Shown here: piece after piece, positions 17,431 through 26,618 of the stretch
How positions within the stretch are numbered: the first letter of the stretch is position 1
How the letters are laid out: the number at the start of each line of letters is the position of its first letter
NCBI GenBank assembly: GCA_028875075.1
Contig: JAPPGF010000037.1
Location: 1-57,568 of the forward strand
DNA length: 57,568 nucleotides
Origin: Gemmatimonadota bacterium
Lineage (GTDB): Bacteria > Gemmatimonadota > Gemmatimonadetes > Longimicrobiales > Gaopeijiaceae
Reading direction: 5' to 3'
Position numbers and translations under genes: made by a program
Notes under the pieces: generated by a model
Database searches by the model: none
Told to the model about the DNA's origin: nothing
What the model saw: the letters and a program-made list of their open reading frames with translations, nothing else

Positions 17431-18893
17431 GGCCGCGAGGGAATGTCAACCTTGATGTGTTGCCACTTTCCCTGATTGAAGCGCACGACGCTCAGCACGC
17501 AGCGCGTCACGTGCCCGGCCAGGATGGCGAGCCAGATGTCGATGGGCTCGAGCCCCGCGGTCTGCTGGATCGCGATGATCAGACCGAGCGGCACGATGAT
17601 CTGTGAGACGATGGAGATGTAGAGCGGGCTCTTCGTGTCGCCCGTCCCCTGCAACCCGCCGGTGTAGGTCAGCGCGACGGAGATGAACAGGCCGGACAGG
17701 CTCAGGACGCGGAGCAGCTCGACGCCGATCTCCACCACGACCGGCTCGTCCAGGCCGAACGCCCCGAGCAAGTGGCGGGGAAAGAGCAGGAAGAGCGCGC
17801 CCACGCCCAGGGCGCCCGCGAACGCGACGCGGGCCGCGCGGTGCACGGCGGCGCGCGCTCGCTCGGGACGCCCGGCGCCCAGGTTCTGGCCGGCAACGGC
17901 CGCGGCCGCGCCCATCAGACCTACCGACGTCCACGTGATGAGCGAGAACACCTGCGTGTAGCCGACCGCGTAGGCCGCCTGCGCGGCCGCGCTCTGTGCG
18001 AGCGAGCCGACGAAGGCGATCAGCAGCATGCCCCCCAGGTTCATCGCCACGCCCTGCACGCCGGTCGGCAGCCCGAAGCGGAAGAGCTCGCGGATGATCT
18101 GCCAGGCGGGGCGGAGGCCGTGGCGCGGGAAACGGACCACCCAACCGCCGAACCAGAGCCGCCAGAGGGCGTAGAGCGCGACGGCGCCCGACGCCATCAC
18201 GGTGCCCATCGCGGCTCCCACCGTGCCGAACGCGGGGACCGGGCCGAGCCCCGGGATCAACGTGACGTTGAGCGCGACGTTGAGCACGCTCACGACGATC
18301 CCGAGCCTGAGCGGAGTCCGCGCGTCGCCGGCCGAGCGCAATGCGCCGCCCAGCATGAAGAACACGAGCATTCCGCTACTGAACACGAACATGACCCGCA
18401 GATACGGCAGCGCCTGCTCCTGCACCTCCGGAGCGGCGTTGGCGAGATCGAGCAGCGCCGGGCCGAGGAACAGGCCGAGGGGAGCGAGCACGCCGATCGA
18501 CATCCCGATCGCCGTCAGAAACGCCTGGTACACGGTGCGGTCCACCTTGTCGTGGTCGCCCGCGCCCCCGAAGCGGGCGACCAGGACACTCATCCCGGTG
18601 AACAGGGAGGAGATGAAGACGACGACCACCAGGAAGATCTGCCAGCTCACGCCGATCGCGGCGTTGGCCGCGAAGCCCACGTAGTTTCCTACCATCACGT
18701 GGTCGATCAGCCCCTGCAGGCCACCGACCACGTTCTGCAGCATGGTGGGCCAGGCGAGCTTCCAGACCGCGGGGCCGAGCGGCCCCTCCACGATCGAGCG
18801 GTCGTAGCGCCGTTCGGGCGCCGACGCGGGCGCCGCAAGACGCTCGGCGCCCGCCGACACCGCCGGTGGTGGTGACTCCGTGTTGTCGGACAT
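17427..18893 (-). CDS. MATE-family efflux transporter
   Basis: This 488-residue inner-membrane protein has about twelve hydrophobic helices in two related halves. The family pattern is visible in [22 protein letters not shown] near residue 50 and the matching second-half [15 protein letters not shown]. It is expected to export cationic drugs or metabolites using a sodium or proton gradient. A 40-residue Pro/Ala-rich cytoplasmic tail precedes the first helix. The start is ATG 18893. The gene is divergent from the 2-oxoacid dehydrogenase gene across 276 bases that should contain promoters for both. Substrate and coupling ion cannot be read from the sequence. Confidence 0.9.
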   Translation of the reverse strand: MSDNTESPPPAVSAGAERLAAPASAPERRYDRSIVEGPLGPAVWKLAWPTMLQNVVGGLQGLIDHVMVGNYVGFAANAAIGVSWQIFLVVVVFISSLFTGMSVLVARFGGAGDHDKVDRTVYQAFLTAIGMSIGVLAPLGLFLGPALLDLANAAPEVQEQALPYLRVMFVFSSGMLVFFMLGGALRSAGDARTPLRLGIVVSVLNVALNVTLIPGLGPVPAFGTVGAAMGTVMASGAVALYALWRLWFGGWVVRFPRHGLRPAWQIIRELFRFGLPTGVQGVAMNLGGMLLIAFVGSLAQSAAAQAAYAVGYTQVFSLITWTSVGLMGAAAAVAGQNLGAGRPERARAAVHRAARVAFAGALGVGALFLLFPRHLLGAFGLDEPVVVEIGVELLRVLSLSGLFISVALTYTGGLQGTGDTKSPLYISIVSQIIVPLGLIIAIQQTAGLEPIDIWLAILAGHVTRCVLSVVRFNQGKWQHIKVDIPSRP

Positions 18894-19131
18894 CGTCCGC
18901 TAAGCTAAGCGGAAGAGCGGGCCGGTGGAAAACCAGAAGCCCGGAGAGGCCGGCCGCTCGGGAGCCGCCGGCTCCCGTTCGTCGCCCCGGCGTGCCCGCG
19001 CCAGCGCGGCCCGGACCGGGGTGCGAACGGCCGGGGCCGGCACGTGCACTGCCCGAAGGGACAGCCGTTTCGTTCGGGCACTGCCCCATCCGCTCGGCGC
19101 TCGCCTGCCGCCCCGGACGGCAGGGAAATTT

Positions 19132-19160
19132 TTGTTTCTTCGCCCCGGCCTCCCTAAGAT
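19132..19160 (+). promoter_or_regulatory. candidate sigma-70-type promoter for the fused E1 gene
   Basis: TTGTTT (19132-19137) and TAAGAT (19155-19160) are separated by exactly 17 bases in an AT-rich patch of otherwise GC-rich DNA. The -10 element ends only 9 bases before ATG 19170, so transcription from it would begin at or next to the start codon and give a leaderless or almost leaderless mRNA. No strong ribosome site precedes the start, which agrees. This is a sequence match only. Confidence 0.4.
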
Positions 19161-19169
19161 GTGGAACCC

Positions 19170-21305
19170 ATGGCGACGACCGAGACCCGAATCCGTGCCA
19201 GGAGTGGGCCAAAGGCGCTCACCGCCGAGCAGCTGCTCGGCATGTACCGCACCATGCTGAGGGCCCGTCGGCTGGACGAGCGCGAGATCATACTCAAGCA
19301 GCAGAACCGGAGCTTTTTCCAGGTCTCGGGCGCCGGCCACGAGGCCATCGGCGTCGCGCTGGCCGAGCACCTGCGGCCGGGACACGACTGGTTCTTCCTC
19401 TACTACCGGGATCGGGCGCTCTCGCTCGCGCTCGGCCAGACCCCGCTGGTTCATCTCCTGCAGGCGCTCGGCGCGGCCGACGACCCGATGAGCGGTGGCC
19501 GTCAGATGCCGGCCCACTACACCGATCCCGCGCTCAACATCGGACCCACGTCGTCGCCGACCGGCACGCAGTTCCTCCAGGCGGTGGGCGCGGCCGAGGC
19601 GGGCTACCGGGCCAGGCTGGTGCCCGAAATCCGCGAGGTGCTCGGGCGGGTGGAGGACGACGAGGTCGTGCTGGTCACGAGCGGCGAGGGGACGACGTCG
19701 GAGGGCGAGTTCTGGGAAGCTCTCAACACGGCCTGCAACCTCAAGCTGCCGGTCGTCTTCGCGATCCAAGACAACCAGTACGCGATCAGCGTGCCGGTCG
19801 AGGTGCAGACGGCCGGCGGCAGCATCTCGCGGCTCGTGACGGGGTTTCCCGACCTGCGCGTGATCGAGTGCGACGGCACCGACGTGGTGGAGACGTACCA
19901 CGCGGTCGGCAGCCTCGTGGGCTGGGCGCGAAAGCGTCGGGGGCCCGCACTCCTGCACGCGCACTGCACGCGGCACCACTCGCATTCGCTGTCGGACGAC
20001 GAGCGCGCCTATCGCACGGCCGCCGAGCGCGAGAGGCAGGAGCTCCAGGACCCGCTCACTCGGATGCGGGATCGACTCATCCGGCAAGGAGTCGCCACCG
20101 AGGACGAACTGCTCGCGATGGACCGCGAGATCCAGCAGGACGTCAGCCGTGCCGCCGACGAGGCGCTGGCACATCCCCGGCCCGGGCCCGAGACGACGAA
20201 GTTGCATCTCTATTCGGATCAGCGCCCTCCGACCGGCGCCGACTTCGACACGGAGGACGAGCCCGACTACCGGGGCGGTGACGACCGCACGATGGTCGAC
20301 CTCCTGAACGCCTGCATGCGGGACGAAATGGAGCGCGACCCGCGCGTCGTGGTCTTCGGCCAGGACGTCGCCGACGCCTCACGCCAGGCGGCTTTCGACG
20401 AATGCCGCGGCAAGGGCGGGGTCTTCAAGGTCACTCACGGGCTCCAGAAGCGCTTCGGCAGCGCGCGAGTCTTCAACACGCCGCTCGCCGAGGCCAACAT
20501 CGTGGGCCGCGCCATCGGGATGGCCGTCCGGGGGCTCAAGCCCGTGGTGGAGATCCAGTTCTTCGACTACATCTGGCCCGCCTTCCAGCAGATCCGCAAC
20601 GAGATGGCCACGATGCGCTACCGCTGCAACGGGTGCTGGGGCGCGCCCCTGGTCGTGCGCGCGGCGTACGGCGGCTACCTGAAGGGCGGCGCCCTATACC
20701 ACTCCCAGACCGGGGCGGCGCTGTTCGCGCACACGCCCGGCCTGCGCGTGGTCATGCCCGCCACGGCGGAGGACGCGAACGGGCTGCTGCGCACGGCCAT
20801 CCGGTGCGACGATCCCGTCATCTTCCTCGAGCACAAGCACCTCTACCGCCAGGTCTACAACAAGGGCCGCGATCCGGGCCCCGACTTCATGATCCCCTTC
20901 GGCAAGGCGAAGGTCGTCCGCCCGGGAAGCGACCTCACGCTGGTGACGTGCGGTGCGCTCGTGCGCCGCAGCGTCGAGGCGGCGCGCGTGGCGGCCCACG
21001 AGCACGGCATCGAGACCGAGGTCATCGACCTGCGCAGCATCTCGCCACTCGACACGGACCGGATCGGGGAGTCGGTGCGCAAGACCGGCAAAGCGCTGGT
21101 CGTCCACGAGGACGCGCTCACGTTCGGGCTGGGCGCCGAGGTGATCGCACGCATCGCGAGCGACCTGTTCGAGTGGCTGGACGGTCCGGTACGACGCGTC
21201 GCGTCGCAGGACACATGGGTGCCGTACGCGCCCGAGGTGGAGGCCGCGGTTCTGCCTCAGACGGCGGACGTGCTGAAGGCCATCGTCGACACGGCGAGCT
21301 TCTAG
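19170..21305 (+). CDS. 2-oxoacid dehydrogenase E1, alpha and beta subunits fused
   Basis: This 711-residue thiamine-diphosphate enzyme decarboxylates a branched-chain or other 2-oxoacid. The alpha part (about 1-340) shows FYLYYRD-like [16 protein letters not shown], the TPP-binding [15 protein letters not shown] and DNQYAISVP, and the phosphorylation-loop-like HHSHSLSD. The beta part (about 375-711) shows [34 protein letters not shown] and GALYHSQ. In most bacteria the two are separate genes. Residues of both active-site halves are intact. ATG 19170 is the most family-like start; GTG 19161 would add three residues. No E2 or E3 gene is in the window, so they must lie elsewhere. A branched-chain substrate is likely from the HHSHS/DNQYAIS type, not proven. 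Confidence 0.9.
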   Translation: MATTETRIRARSGPKALTAEQLLGMYRTMLRARRLDEREIILKQQNRSFFQVSGAGHEAIGVALAEHLRPGHDWFFLYYRDRALSLALGQTPLVHLLQALGAADDPMSGGRQMPAHYTDPALNIGPTSSPTGTQFLQAVGAAEAGYRARLVPEIREVLGRVEDDEVVLVTSGEGTTSEGEFWEALNTACNLKLPVVFAIQDNQYAISVPVEVQTAGGSISRLVTGFPDLRVIECDGTDVVETYHAVGSLVGWARKRRGPALLHAHCTRHHSHSLSDDERAYRTAAERERQELQDPLTRMRDRLIRQGVATEDELLAMDREIQQDVSRAADEALAHPRPGPETTKLHLYSDQRPPTGADFDTEDEPDYRGGDDRTMVDLLNACMRDEMERDPRVVVFGQDVADASRQAAFDECRGKGGVFKVTHGLQKRFGSARVFNTPLAEANIVGRAIGMAVRGLKPVVEIQFFDYIWPAFQQIRNEMATMRYRCNGCWGAPLVVRAAYGGYLKGGALYHSQTGAALFAHTPGLRVVMPATAEDANGLLRTAIRCDDPVIFLEHKHLYRQVYNKGRDPGPDFMIPFGKAKVVRPGSDLTLVTCGALVRRSVEAARVAAHEHGIETEVIDLRSISPLDTDRIGESVRKTGKALVVHEDALTFGLGAEVIARIASDLFEWLDGPVRRVASQDTWVPYAPEVEAAVLPQTADVLKAIVDTASF

Positions 21306-21374
21306 GCCCGGAGCGTCACGCCCCCGGCGGCCCGTTGGGCGGGTCGAGCCCATGGCGGCGCCCTCCGGCAGACC

Positions 21375-22556
21375 TCACACGACCGTCACCTCGGGATCGA
21401 CCTCCTGCGCCCAGACCAGGAGCCCCCCGCGCAGGCTCTTCGCTTCGTAGCCCAGCGCCTGCAGCCGTTCGGCCGCGTCCAGGCTCCTGGCTCCCGTCCG
21501 ACAGTACGCGACCACCGGCCGGTCCCCTGGCAATTCATCGGCGCGGTCGACCAGCTCCGCCACCGGGATGTGCACGGCCCCGAGCGCCTCGAGGTTTCCG
21601 ACGTCCCATTCCCAGGGCTCACGGACGTCCACCAGGGCGGGCGGATCGGAGCCTCCCAGCGCCTCGGCGAGCCGGGCGGCGTCGATCTCCGGCGCGCCGC
21701 CGGCTCCCGGAGCAGCCGAGCGCGCGGAACGGGCCGTGCCGCAGAAGATCTCATAGTCGATCAGCGTCTTCTGGCTCGGCTGGTCTCCACACACGGGACA
21801 ACACGCATCGCGCGAGATACGCACCTCGCGGAAACGCAACTCGAGCGCGTCGAAGATCAGCAGGCGGCCCGCGAGCGGCGCGCCCTTCCCGAGGATCCAC
21901 TTGATCGCCTCGACGGCCTGCAGCGAGCCGATCACGCCGGGCAGCACGCCGAGCACGCCGCCCTCCGCGCAATCGGGCACGAACCCCGCCGGAGGCGGCT
22001 CGCGGAACAGGCATCGATAGCAGGGGCCGCCGGGTGCGCCGAACAGCGCCACCTGCCCCTCCCAGCGGAGCACGGCTCCGTAGACGTAGGGCCTGCCGAG
22101 TAGGACGCACGCATCGTTGATCAGGTACCGGGTCGGGAAGTTGTCGCTGCCGTCCACCGCCAGATCGTAGCGGCCGACGATGTCGAGCGCGTTCCTCGAG
22201 GTGAGCCGGCGAGGATGGCGCTCGACCGCGACATGCGGGTTCACGTCGTGCAGGCGCTCGGCGGCGGATTCGATCTTGGAGCGGCCGACCCAGGACGTGC
22301 CGTGCAGGACCTGACGCTGGAGGTTGGTGGCGTCGACGACGTCGTCCTCGACGATCCCGAGCGCGCCCACTCCGGCGGCCGCGAGGTAGAGGGCGGCCGG
22401 CGAGCCCAGTCCGCCGGCGCCGACCAGCAGGACGCGGGCCGCCTTGAGCTTCCGCTGGCCGACCTCGCCGACCTCGGGAAGGGCGAGGTGCCGCGCGTAG
22501 CGGATGAGCTCGTCGCGCGCTAGCGGAGACGGCCCGGAACGATCGTCGTCGGACAT
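21375..22556 (-). CDS. ThiF/MoeB-type adenylyltransferase with C-terminal rhodanese domain (MoeZ-like)
   Basis: This 393-residue protein joins two domains. Residues 1-260 are E1-like: GAGGLGSPAALYLAAAG (ATP site), D...TNLQRQ, DGSDNFPTRYLIND and the zinc cysteines CYRC and CPVC. Residues 290-393 are a rhodanese domain with LVDVREPWEWDVG and the active-site Cys in VVAYCRTGARS. Proteins of this design adenylate the C-terminus of a small sulfur carrier (ThiS, MoaD or CysO) and then pass sulfur from the rhodanese Cys. None of those carriers, nor a JAMM protease, is adjacent. Start ATG 22556 was chosen because MSDDDRSGPSPL begins the family-like region; the frame extends upstream to 22829. Confidence 0.9.
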   Translation of the reverse strand: MSDDDRSGPSPLARDELIRYARHLALPEVGEVGQRKLKAARVLLVGAGGLGSPAALYLAAAGVGALGIVEDDVVDATNLQRQVLHGTSWVGRSKIESAAERLHDVNPHVAVERHPRRLTSRNALDIVGRYDLAVDGSDNFPTRYLINDACVLLGRPYVYGAVLRWEGQVALFGAPGGPCYRCLFREPPPAGFVPDCAEGGVLGVLPGVIGSLQAVEAIKWILGKGAPLAGRLLIFDALELRFREVRISRDACCPVCGDQPSQKTLIDYEIFCGTARSARSAAPGAGGAPEIDAARLAEALGGSDPPALVDVREPWEWDVGNLEALGAVHIPVAELVDRADELPGDRPVVAYCRTGARSLDAAERLQALGYEAKSLRGGLLVWAQEVDPEVTVV

Positions 22557-22722
22557 CGGCAGCTTGCACCCCCTGACGCCACTCGCGGTTCCTGGCCGGC
22601 CCGCCCCGGCGAGCTCTCCCCTCGTCGAGCCCCCGGTCCGCCGCGCCCGTCCGGCCTCGCGCGAGGGCCGGGCGTCGACGAAGTTCCCGCCGCGAGGCCC
22701 GGGCCTGCCTCCCTTGGCCGGC

Positions 22723-24957
22723 TCAATCCCCCGGCAGCAGCACCGTTCCGCCCTCGGCCGTGATCTGGAAGGCCGCCGCATCGAGCTCCAGCCGCCGGAT
22801 GAACTCGGGCGCTCCCCCGGAGCGCTCAAGCACGTCGGCCAGCTGGAGGGCCAGCACGTAGAACTGGCCGGGAATCATGTCGGTGGAACGGTCCGGCCAG
22901 ACCTCACGAAGGCCGAGCCCCCGGAACGTGTACACGTTTCGGTAGAGCTCGACCGAGCGGGCGACGTCGAAGCGCTCTCCCCCGAGCTCCGGCAGACCGT
23001 CGACGTAGCCGAGGCTGTCGAGCTCCTCGTCGTCGCGGAGCACGAGCTTCGTCGCGAGACCGTGCCGGACCCCCCACGGACGCAGCCCGAGCTGGGACAT
23101 CATGCCCCCCGCCGTCGCGAAGTAGATCGGCCGCGCTCCCGCGCTGTCGCGGATGATGGCCAGCGCGATGCGGTGCGAGCGATCGAGCAGCGTGCCGGCC
23201 GGATACGCGGCGACGAACGTCGGCAGGGCGACCGACAGCTCGTCCGGCAGGCGCCCGCCCGCCACCCGGTCGAGCACGTCCGGCGGCGCGGCCAAGATCG
23301 GCGCCTGCGGAAGGCCCGGGTCCTGGTACAGTTCGATGCCGTCGGGAGCGACGAACGGGCGCTGGCGGCCCGGAGCGGTGAGACGCTGCAGCTGTTTGGG
23401 ATACCATTGGGTATGGAGGTACTGGCCGACGATCACCGTCACGTCGCGCCTTATCTCCTCCACCTCCTGCACGTACCACAGGGGGAACGTGTCGTTGTCG
23501 CCGTTCGTGAACAGGACGCCGTACGGTTCGACGCTCATGAGCAGGTCGTACGCCCAGTCCCTGCTCGCCCAGTCTCCCGCCCGGTCGGCCCACGTCCAGT
23601 TGAGGACGAGCGGGACGAGCGCGACCGACAGTACCGCGGTCGTGGCCACCCGCCGGCCGGGCGACGAGACGGTCCGGGCCAGCGCGGTCCACGCGCGCGT
23701 GAGTCCGATCCCCGCCAGCATTCCCCAGAGCGCGAAGCTTCCGATGAAGAAGTAGTCGCGCTCGCGCACCTCGTGCAGCAGGAGGTCGGTTATCGTAGGC
23801 GCCAGCGAGTAGCCGAACTTGAAGTTGAGGTAGAAGACCAGCCCGATCGTGAGCGTGGCGGCGAACGTCGCGAAGTACACGAACCAGCCGCTGTCCGCGC
23901 GAGCGATCGCGTACAGGCCCAGCAACCCCAGCAGCAGGAAGAGCAGCGTGAACGGCAAGCGAGCGTTGCCGGGAACCGGCGAGGGATCGACCCCCCGGCT
24001 CCATTGCCAATCGAAGTACTGGAAGTAGTTGAGGAGCTGCGCTCCGAACGGGGCCATCCGCTGCGTCACCGGCGGCTTGGCGTACTGGTCGCGCCGAAGG
24101 TTGGCGGCGAGCGCCGCGCATCCCGCTCCGCCGTTCGTGTACACCGCCGCGGCCGCCTCGACAAATCCGGCGCAGGTCGGCTCGCCTTCGTTGATCACCG
24201 GATCCTGCGCCGAGCGCACGGGCAGGAAGAAGTTGAACGAGAGGCCCAGCAGCGCCAAGGGGAGGGCGCGCACCCAGAATGTGCGGCGCAGGAGGAACGT
24301 CGGCCCGGCGGCAAGCGCGAAGCAGGCGAACGCGGGCGCCGGCAGCACCGACATGAGGTGGTTGGTCGAGCCCAGCACCATCAGGTAGAGCGCGATGAGC
24401 ACGTAGCGCAGGCTTTCCGGCCGCTCGCGGCGCTCATACCACAGCAGCGCCAGCCACGACACGGCGGCTCCGATCAGCACGCTCAGCGTGTAGACCTTCT
24501 CGTTGACGTTGGACTGGCTCCAGACCGTGAACACCGTGCCACTGAGCAGTGCCGACGCGCCGGCGCCCGCCAGTGCCATCCAGCGCTGGGGAACGAACTT
24601 GCTTGCGACACGATGCGCGATCAGGAACAAGAAGGCGGCCGAGGCCGCGCTGGTCGCCGCGGAGAAGAGATTGATCCGCACCGCGACCGGAAGTCCGAGC
24701 GGAGACAGCAGCAGGCTCCACACGCGCGCGAGCGCCACGAAGAGGGGATTCCCCGGCGGGTGAGGGATCCCCAGCGTGTGCGCCGTGGCGATGTACTCGC
24801 TGGCGTCCCACCACGCGGTCGTGGGCGCCAGCGTCAGGACGTAGAGGAAGAAAACGGCCGCACCCGCGAGCGCCGCCGCCCGGTAGGGCGGAGCCTGTTC
24901 GGTCACGCTGCGAACCGGTGGCTGCGCCACACGGCCGGTGCGGGCCGGGGCGGCCAC
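22723..24957 (-). CDS. DUF2723 membrane protein (TMEM260-like, GT-C fold)
   Basis: This 744-residue protein has about 11-12 hydrophobic segments in its first 480 residues and a soluble C-terminal domain. The family motif TAWWDASEYIATAHTLG, then IPHPPGNPLFVALARVW, is near residues 45-80; the WD and the PPGNP loop sit where GT-C glycosyltransferases bind a lipid-linked sugar. The C-terminal part includes LFTNGDNDTFPLWYVQEV, also typical of DUF2723. A role as membrane glycosyltransferase acting outside the inner membrane is inferred from fold likeness to O-mannosyltransferases. Start GTG 24957; a GTG at 24906 (TEQAPPYRAAALAG) is a plausible alternative that removes 17 residues. Its neighbours give no sugar-pathway context. 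Confidence 0.88.
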   Translation of the reverse strand: MAAPARTGRVAQPPVRSVTEQAPPYRAAALAGAAVFFLYVLTLAPTTAWWDASEYIATAHTLGIPHPPGNPLFVALARVWSLLLSPLGLPVAVRINLFSAATSAASAAFLFLIAHRVASKFVPQRWMALAGAGASALLSGTVFTVWSQSNVNEKVYTLSVLIGAAVSWLALLWYERRERPESLRYVLIALYLMVLGSTNHLMSVLPAPAFACFALAAGPTFLLRRTFWVRALPLALLGLSFNFFLPVRSAQDPVINEGEPTCAGFVEAAAAVYTNGGAGCAALAANLRRDQYAKPPVTQRMAPFGAQLLNYFQYFDWQWSRGVDPSPVPGNARLPFTLLFLLLGLLGLYAIARADSGWFVYFATFAATLTIGLVFYLNFKFGYSLAPTITDLLLHEVRERDYFFIGSFALWGMLAGIGLTRAWTALARTVSSPGRRVATTAVLSVALVPLVLNWTWADRAGDWASRDWAYDLLMSVEPYGVLFTNGDNDTFPLWYVQEVEEIRRDVTVIVGQYLHTQWYPKQLQRLTAPGRQRPFVAPDGIELYQDPGLPQAPILAAPPDVLDRVAGGRLPDELSVALPTFVAAYPAGTLLDRSHRIALAIIRDSAGARPIYFATAGGMMSQLGLRPWGVRHGLATKLVLRDDEELDSLGYVDGLPELGGERFDVARSVELYRNVYTFRGLGLREVWPDRSTDMIPGQFYVLALQLADVLERSGGAPEFIRRLELDAAAFQITAEGGTVLLPGD

Positions 24958-25252
24958 CCGGACGGTGGGTCCGAAGAGAAGGGTGCGGCGCGCGTCATGG
25001 CCCCGGATTATAGGCCTTCACGCGATGATCCGGCACACGGTGGCTGGACCTGCCGCGGCCGGAGCCGCGTTCAAGTAACGACCGGGCGGGCGGCGCAGGA
25101 GGCCTCGCTCGAGTGGGCCCGCCCCCCCTGCGGCGGCGGCTGTCGCGGTCGCCTTTGCGGCTGCATGGTTGCCGCCCTCGCGCCCGGATGCCATTGTGGG
25201 AGATCCGCTCCGTTCGAGAGCGCCCCATCCACAACTCGCTGAGGAGAAACCC

Positions 25253-25513
25253 ATGGCCGAAACGAAGGCCCGCGGAGGACTGGCGAAACCCGTTATCCCC
25301 AGCGAGGACCTGGCCAAGGTCGTCGGTCCAGGCCCCCTGACCCGAGCCGAAGTGACCAAGAGAGTGTGGGACTACGTCAAGGCAAACGGTCTGCAAGATC
25401 AACAGAACAGGAGGCAGATCAACGCCGACGACAGTCTCCGGCCGATCTTCGGTGGCAAGACTCAGGTTTCGATGTTCGAGATGACCAAGCTGGTCAGTAA
25501 CCACTTGAGCTGA
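25253..25513 (+). CDS. SWIB/MDM2-domain protein
   Basis: This 86-residue protein is essentially a single SWIB domain (about residues 20-86): PLTRAEVTKRVWDYVKANGLQ, DQQNRRQINADDSLRPIFG and VSMFEMTKLVSNHL match the p53-binding-type fold known from eukaryotic chromatin remodellers and from Chlamydiae and several other bacteria. It has a basic, Ala/Gly-rich N-terminal arm (AETKARGGLAKP). A strong GAGGAG ribosome site lies 8 bases before ATG 25253, and a 14-base-pair stem follows the stop, so it forms its own short, probably well-expressed transcript. The role in bacteria is unknown; nucleoid or protein binding is possible. The DUF2723 gene is divergent, 295 bases away. Confidence 0.88.
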   Translation: MAETKARGGLAKPVIPSEDLAKVVGPGPLTRAEVTKRVWDYVKANGLQDQQNRRQINADDSLRPIFGGKTQVSMFEMTKLVSNHLS

Positions 25514-25533
25514 CCCCGCGCCCGCATCGAACG

Positions 25534-25571
25534 AGAGGGGGGAGGACCTTCTTCGAGGTCCTCCCCCCTCT
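25534..25571 (+). terminator. strong hairpin terminator after the SWIB gene
   Basis: A perfect 14-15-base-pair stem pairs 25534-25548 with 25557-25571, closed by an 8-base TTCTTCGA loop. The stem is G-rich on one side and C-rich on the other. No T-run follows, so termination may need a factor, or the stem may stabilise the mRNA 3' end. It is placed between convergent genes and so may also act on the peroxiredoxin transcript from the other side. Confidence 0.7.
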
Positions 25572-25615
25572 GCCGTGCGGTCGTAACGAGCCGCAGCGGC
25601 ACTGCCGGCGTCGGC

Positions 25616-26218
25616 TCAGTTACCGGCGACCTCCGGCTCGGTCCACACCCTGTCGATCTCGCTGGCGAGTTCCTCGTACGCCGTCGGGTCGACCTCGCGG
25701 AACGGCAGCGCGCGGAACGAGACCCGACCTTCGGGATCGATCACGAACAGGTTGCGGTTCGTGTTGCCCCTGGGGCGGAGCGCGCCGTACGCCGCCGCGG
25801 TCTCGCCGCCGATGTCGCTCGCGAACAGGAACGGGAACTGCTCATCGCGCGCCCAGGAGGCCAGCTCCTCGACCGGATCCACGCTCATACCGATCAGCAC
25901 CACGTTCTGGCCGTCACGGAAGAGTTCGGGATACTGGTCGCGGTAGGCACGCATCTGGATCGTGCAGCCACGCGTGCGGGCACGCGGGAAGAAGGCGATG
26001 ATCACCGTCTTGCCCTTGAAGTCGCTCAGGCTGACGGGCTCGGACAGGACGCCGTAGCGGGTCCCTCCCTTGAGCGTGAAGTCGGGCGCCATCACGCCGA
26101 CCTCGAGGGGCGGGGTCGTCTGGGGCGGATCCTGGGCCTGAGCCGTGAGGCCCTGCACGGATACCGCGAGCGCGAGGACGAACGTGGAGATCCTAACCGA
26201 ACTACTGGAGAGCCTCAT
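25616..26218 (-). CDS. secreted peroxiredoxin, 1-Cys PrxQ/BCP type
   Basis: This 200-residue protein has a signal peptide (residues 1-28, ending LTAQA) followed by an AhpC/TSA-type peroxiredoxin fold: PDFTLKGG near 45-52, then FFPRARTRGCTIQ, in which Cys85 is the peroxidatic cysteine and Thr82 replaces nothing essential in the TxxC motif. No second Cys is present in the mature chain, so it cannot form an internal disulfide and would be reduced by an external thiol. The usual PGCT is RGCT here. Start ATG 26218; the frame opens further upstream but the leader is not signal-like. It is periplasmic by prediction and could share electrons with CcdA, which is inference. Confidence 0.85.
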   Translation of the reverse strand: MRLSSSSVRISTFVLALAVSVQGLTAQAQDPPQTTPPLEVGVMAPDFTLKGGTRYGVLSEPVSLSDFKGKTVIIAFFPRARTRGCTIQMRAYRDQYPELFRDGQNVVLIGMSVDPVEELASWARDEQFPFLFASDIGGETAAAYGALRPRGNTNRNLFVIDPEGRVSFRALPFREVDPTAYEELASEIDRVWTEPEVAGN

Positions 26219-26396
26219 GGGTGCGCTCCGGGCTGAGGTAACTATCCGAGACAACGGACGAGACAAGCGTAAGTTACATGATATTTCCGCCCCATGAGCC
26301 GTCGCAAGACAGCCGCTGTGCGGAGCCGGGACTTCCACTCCGAGCCGCCCCCCCCCTCCGCCTACGCACGTCATCCGCTTCATGCACCGGCGGCCA

Positions 26397-26469
26397 TGCC
26401 CCCGCCAGGGATCGAACCTGGGGCCTCGTCATTAAAAGTGACTTGCTCTACCAACTGAGCTACGGGGGC
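26397..26469 (-). tRNA. tRNA-Lys (anticodon UUU)
   Basis: On the minus strand the 73-base gene folds as a canonical cloverleaf: acceptor GCCCCCG pairs with CGGGGGC plus discriminator A, the D-arm is GCTC/GAGC with AGTTGGTA, and the T-arm is CCAGG/CCTGG with a TTCGATC loop. The anticodon loop CTTTTAA gives anticodon TTT, decoding AAA/AAG lysine. Position 27-43 of the anticodon stem is an A-G mismatch, leaving four pairs. The 3' CCA is not encoded. It lies between the peroxiredoxin start and the ankyrin gene, both on the minus strand. Confidence 0.95.
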
Positions 26470-26618
26470 GAAGCGACCTCGCGCGCCGCGAGCCCGGGGC
26501 GTGCGTGCGAGCACTCCCGCGTCCCGGATCGGCGAAGGGCGGCCGGCGGAGGATAAGCTCCCTCCACCGGCCGCCCGTGCTCAAACCCTGGGGCCCGCGA
26601 CCGGACCGGGTGCGCCGC

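Noticed and set aside
22504..25242. 912-codon plus-strand open frame
   Set aside because: It is antisense to the DUF2723 membrane protein. The real protein is the minus-strand one with transmembrane segments and family motifs.
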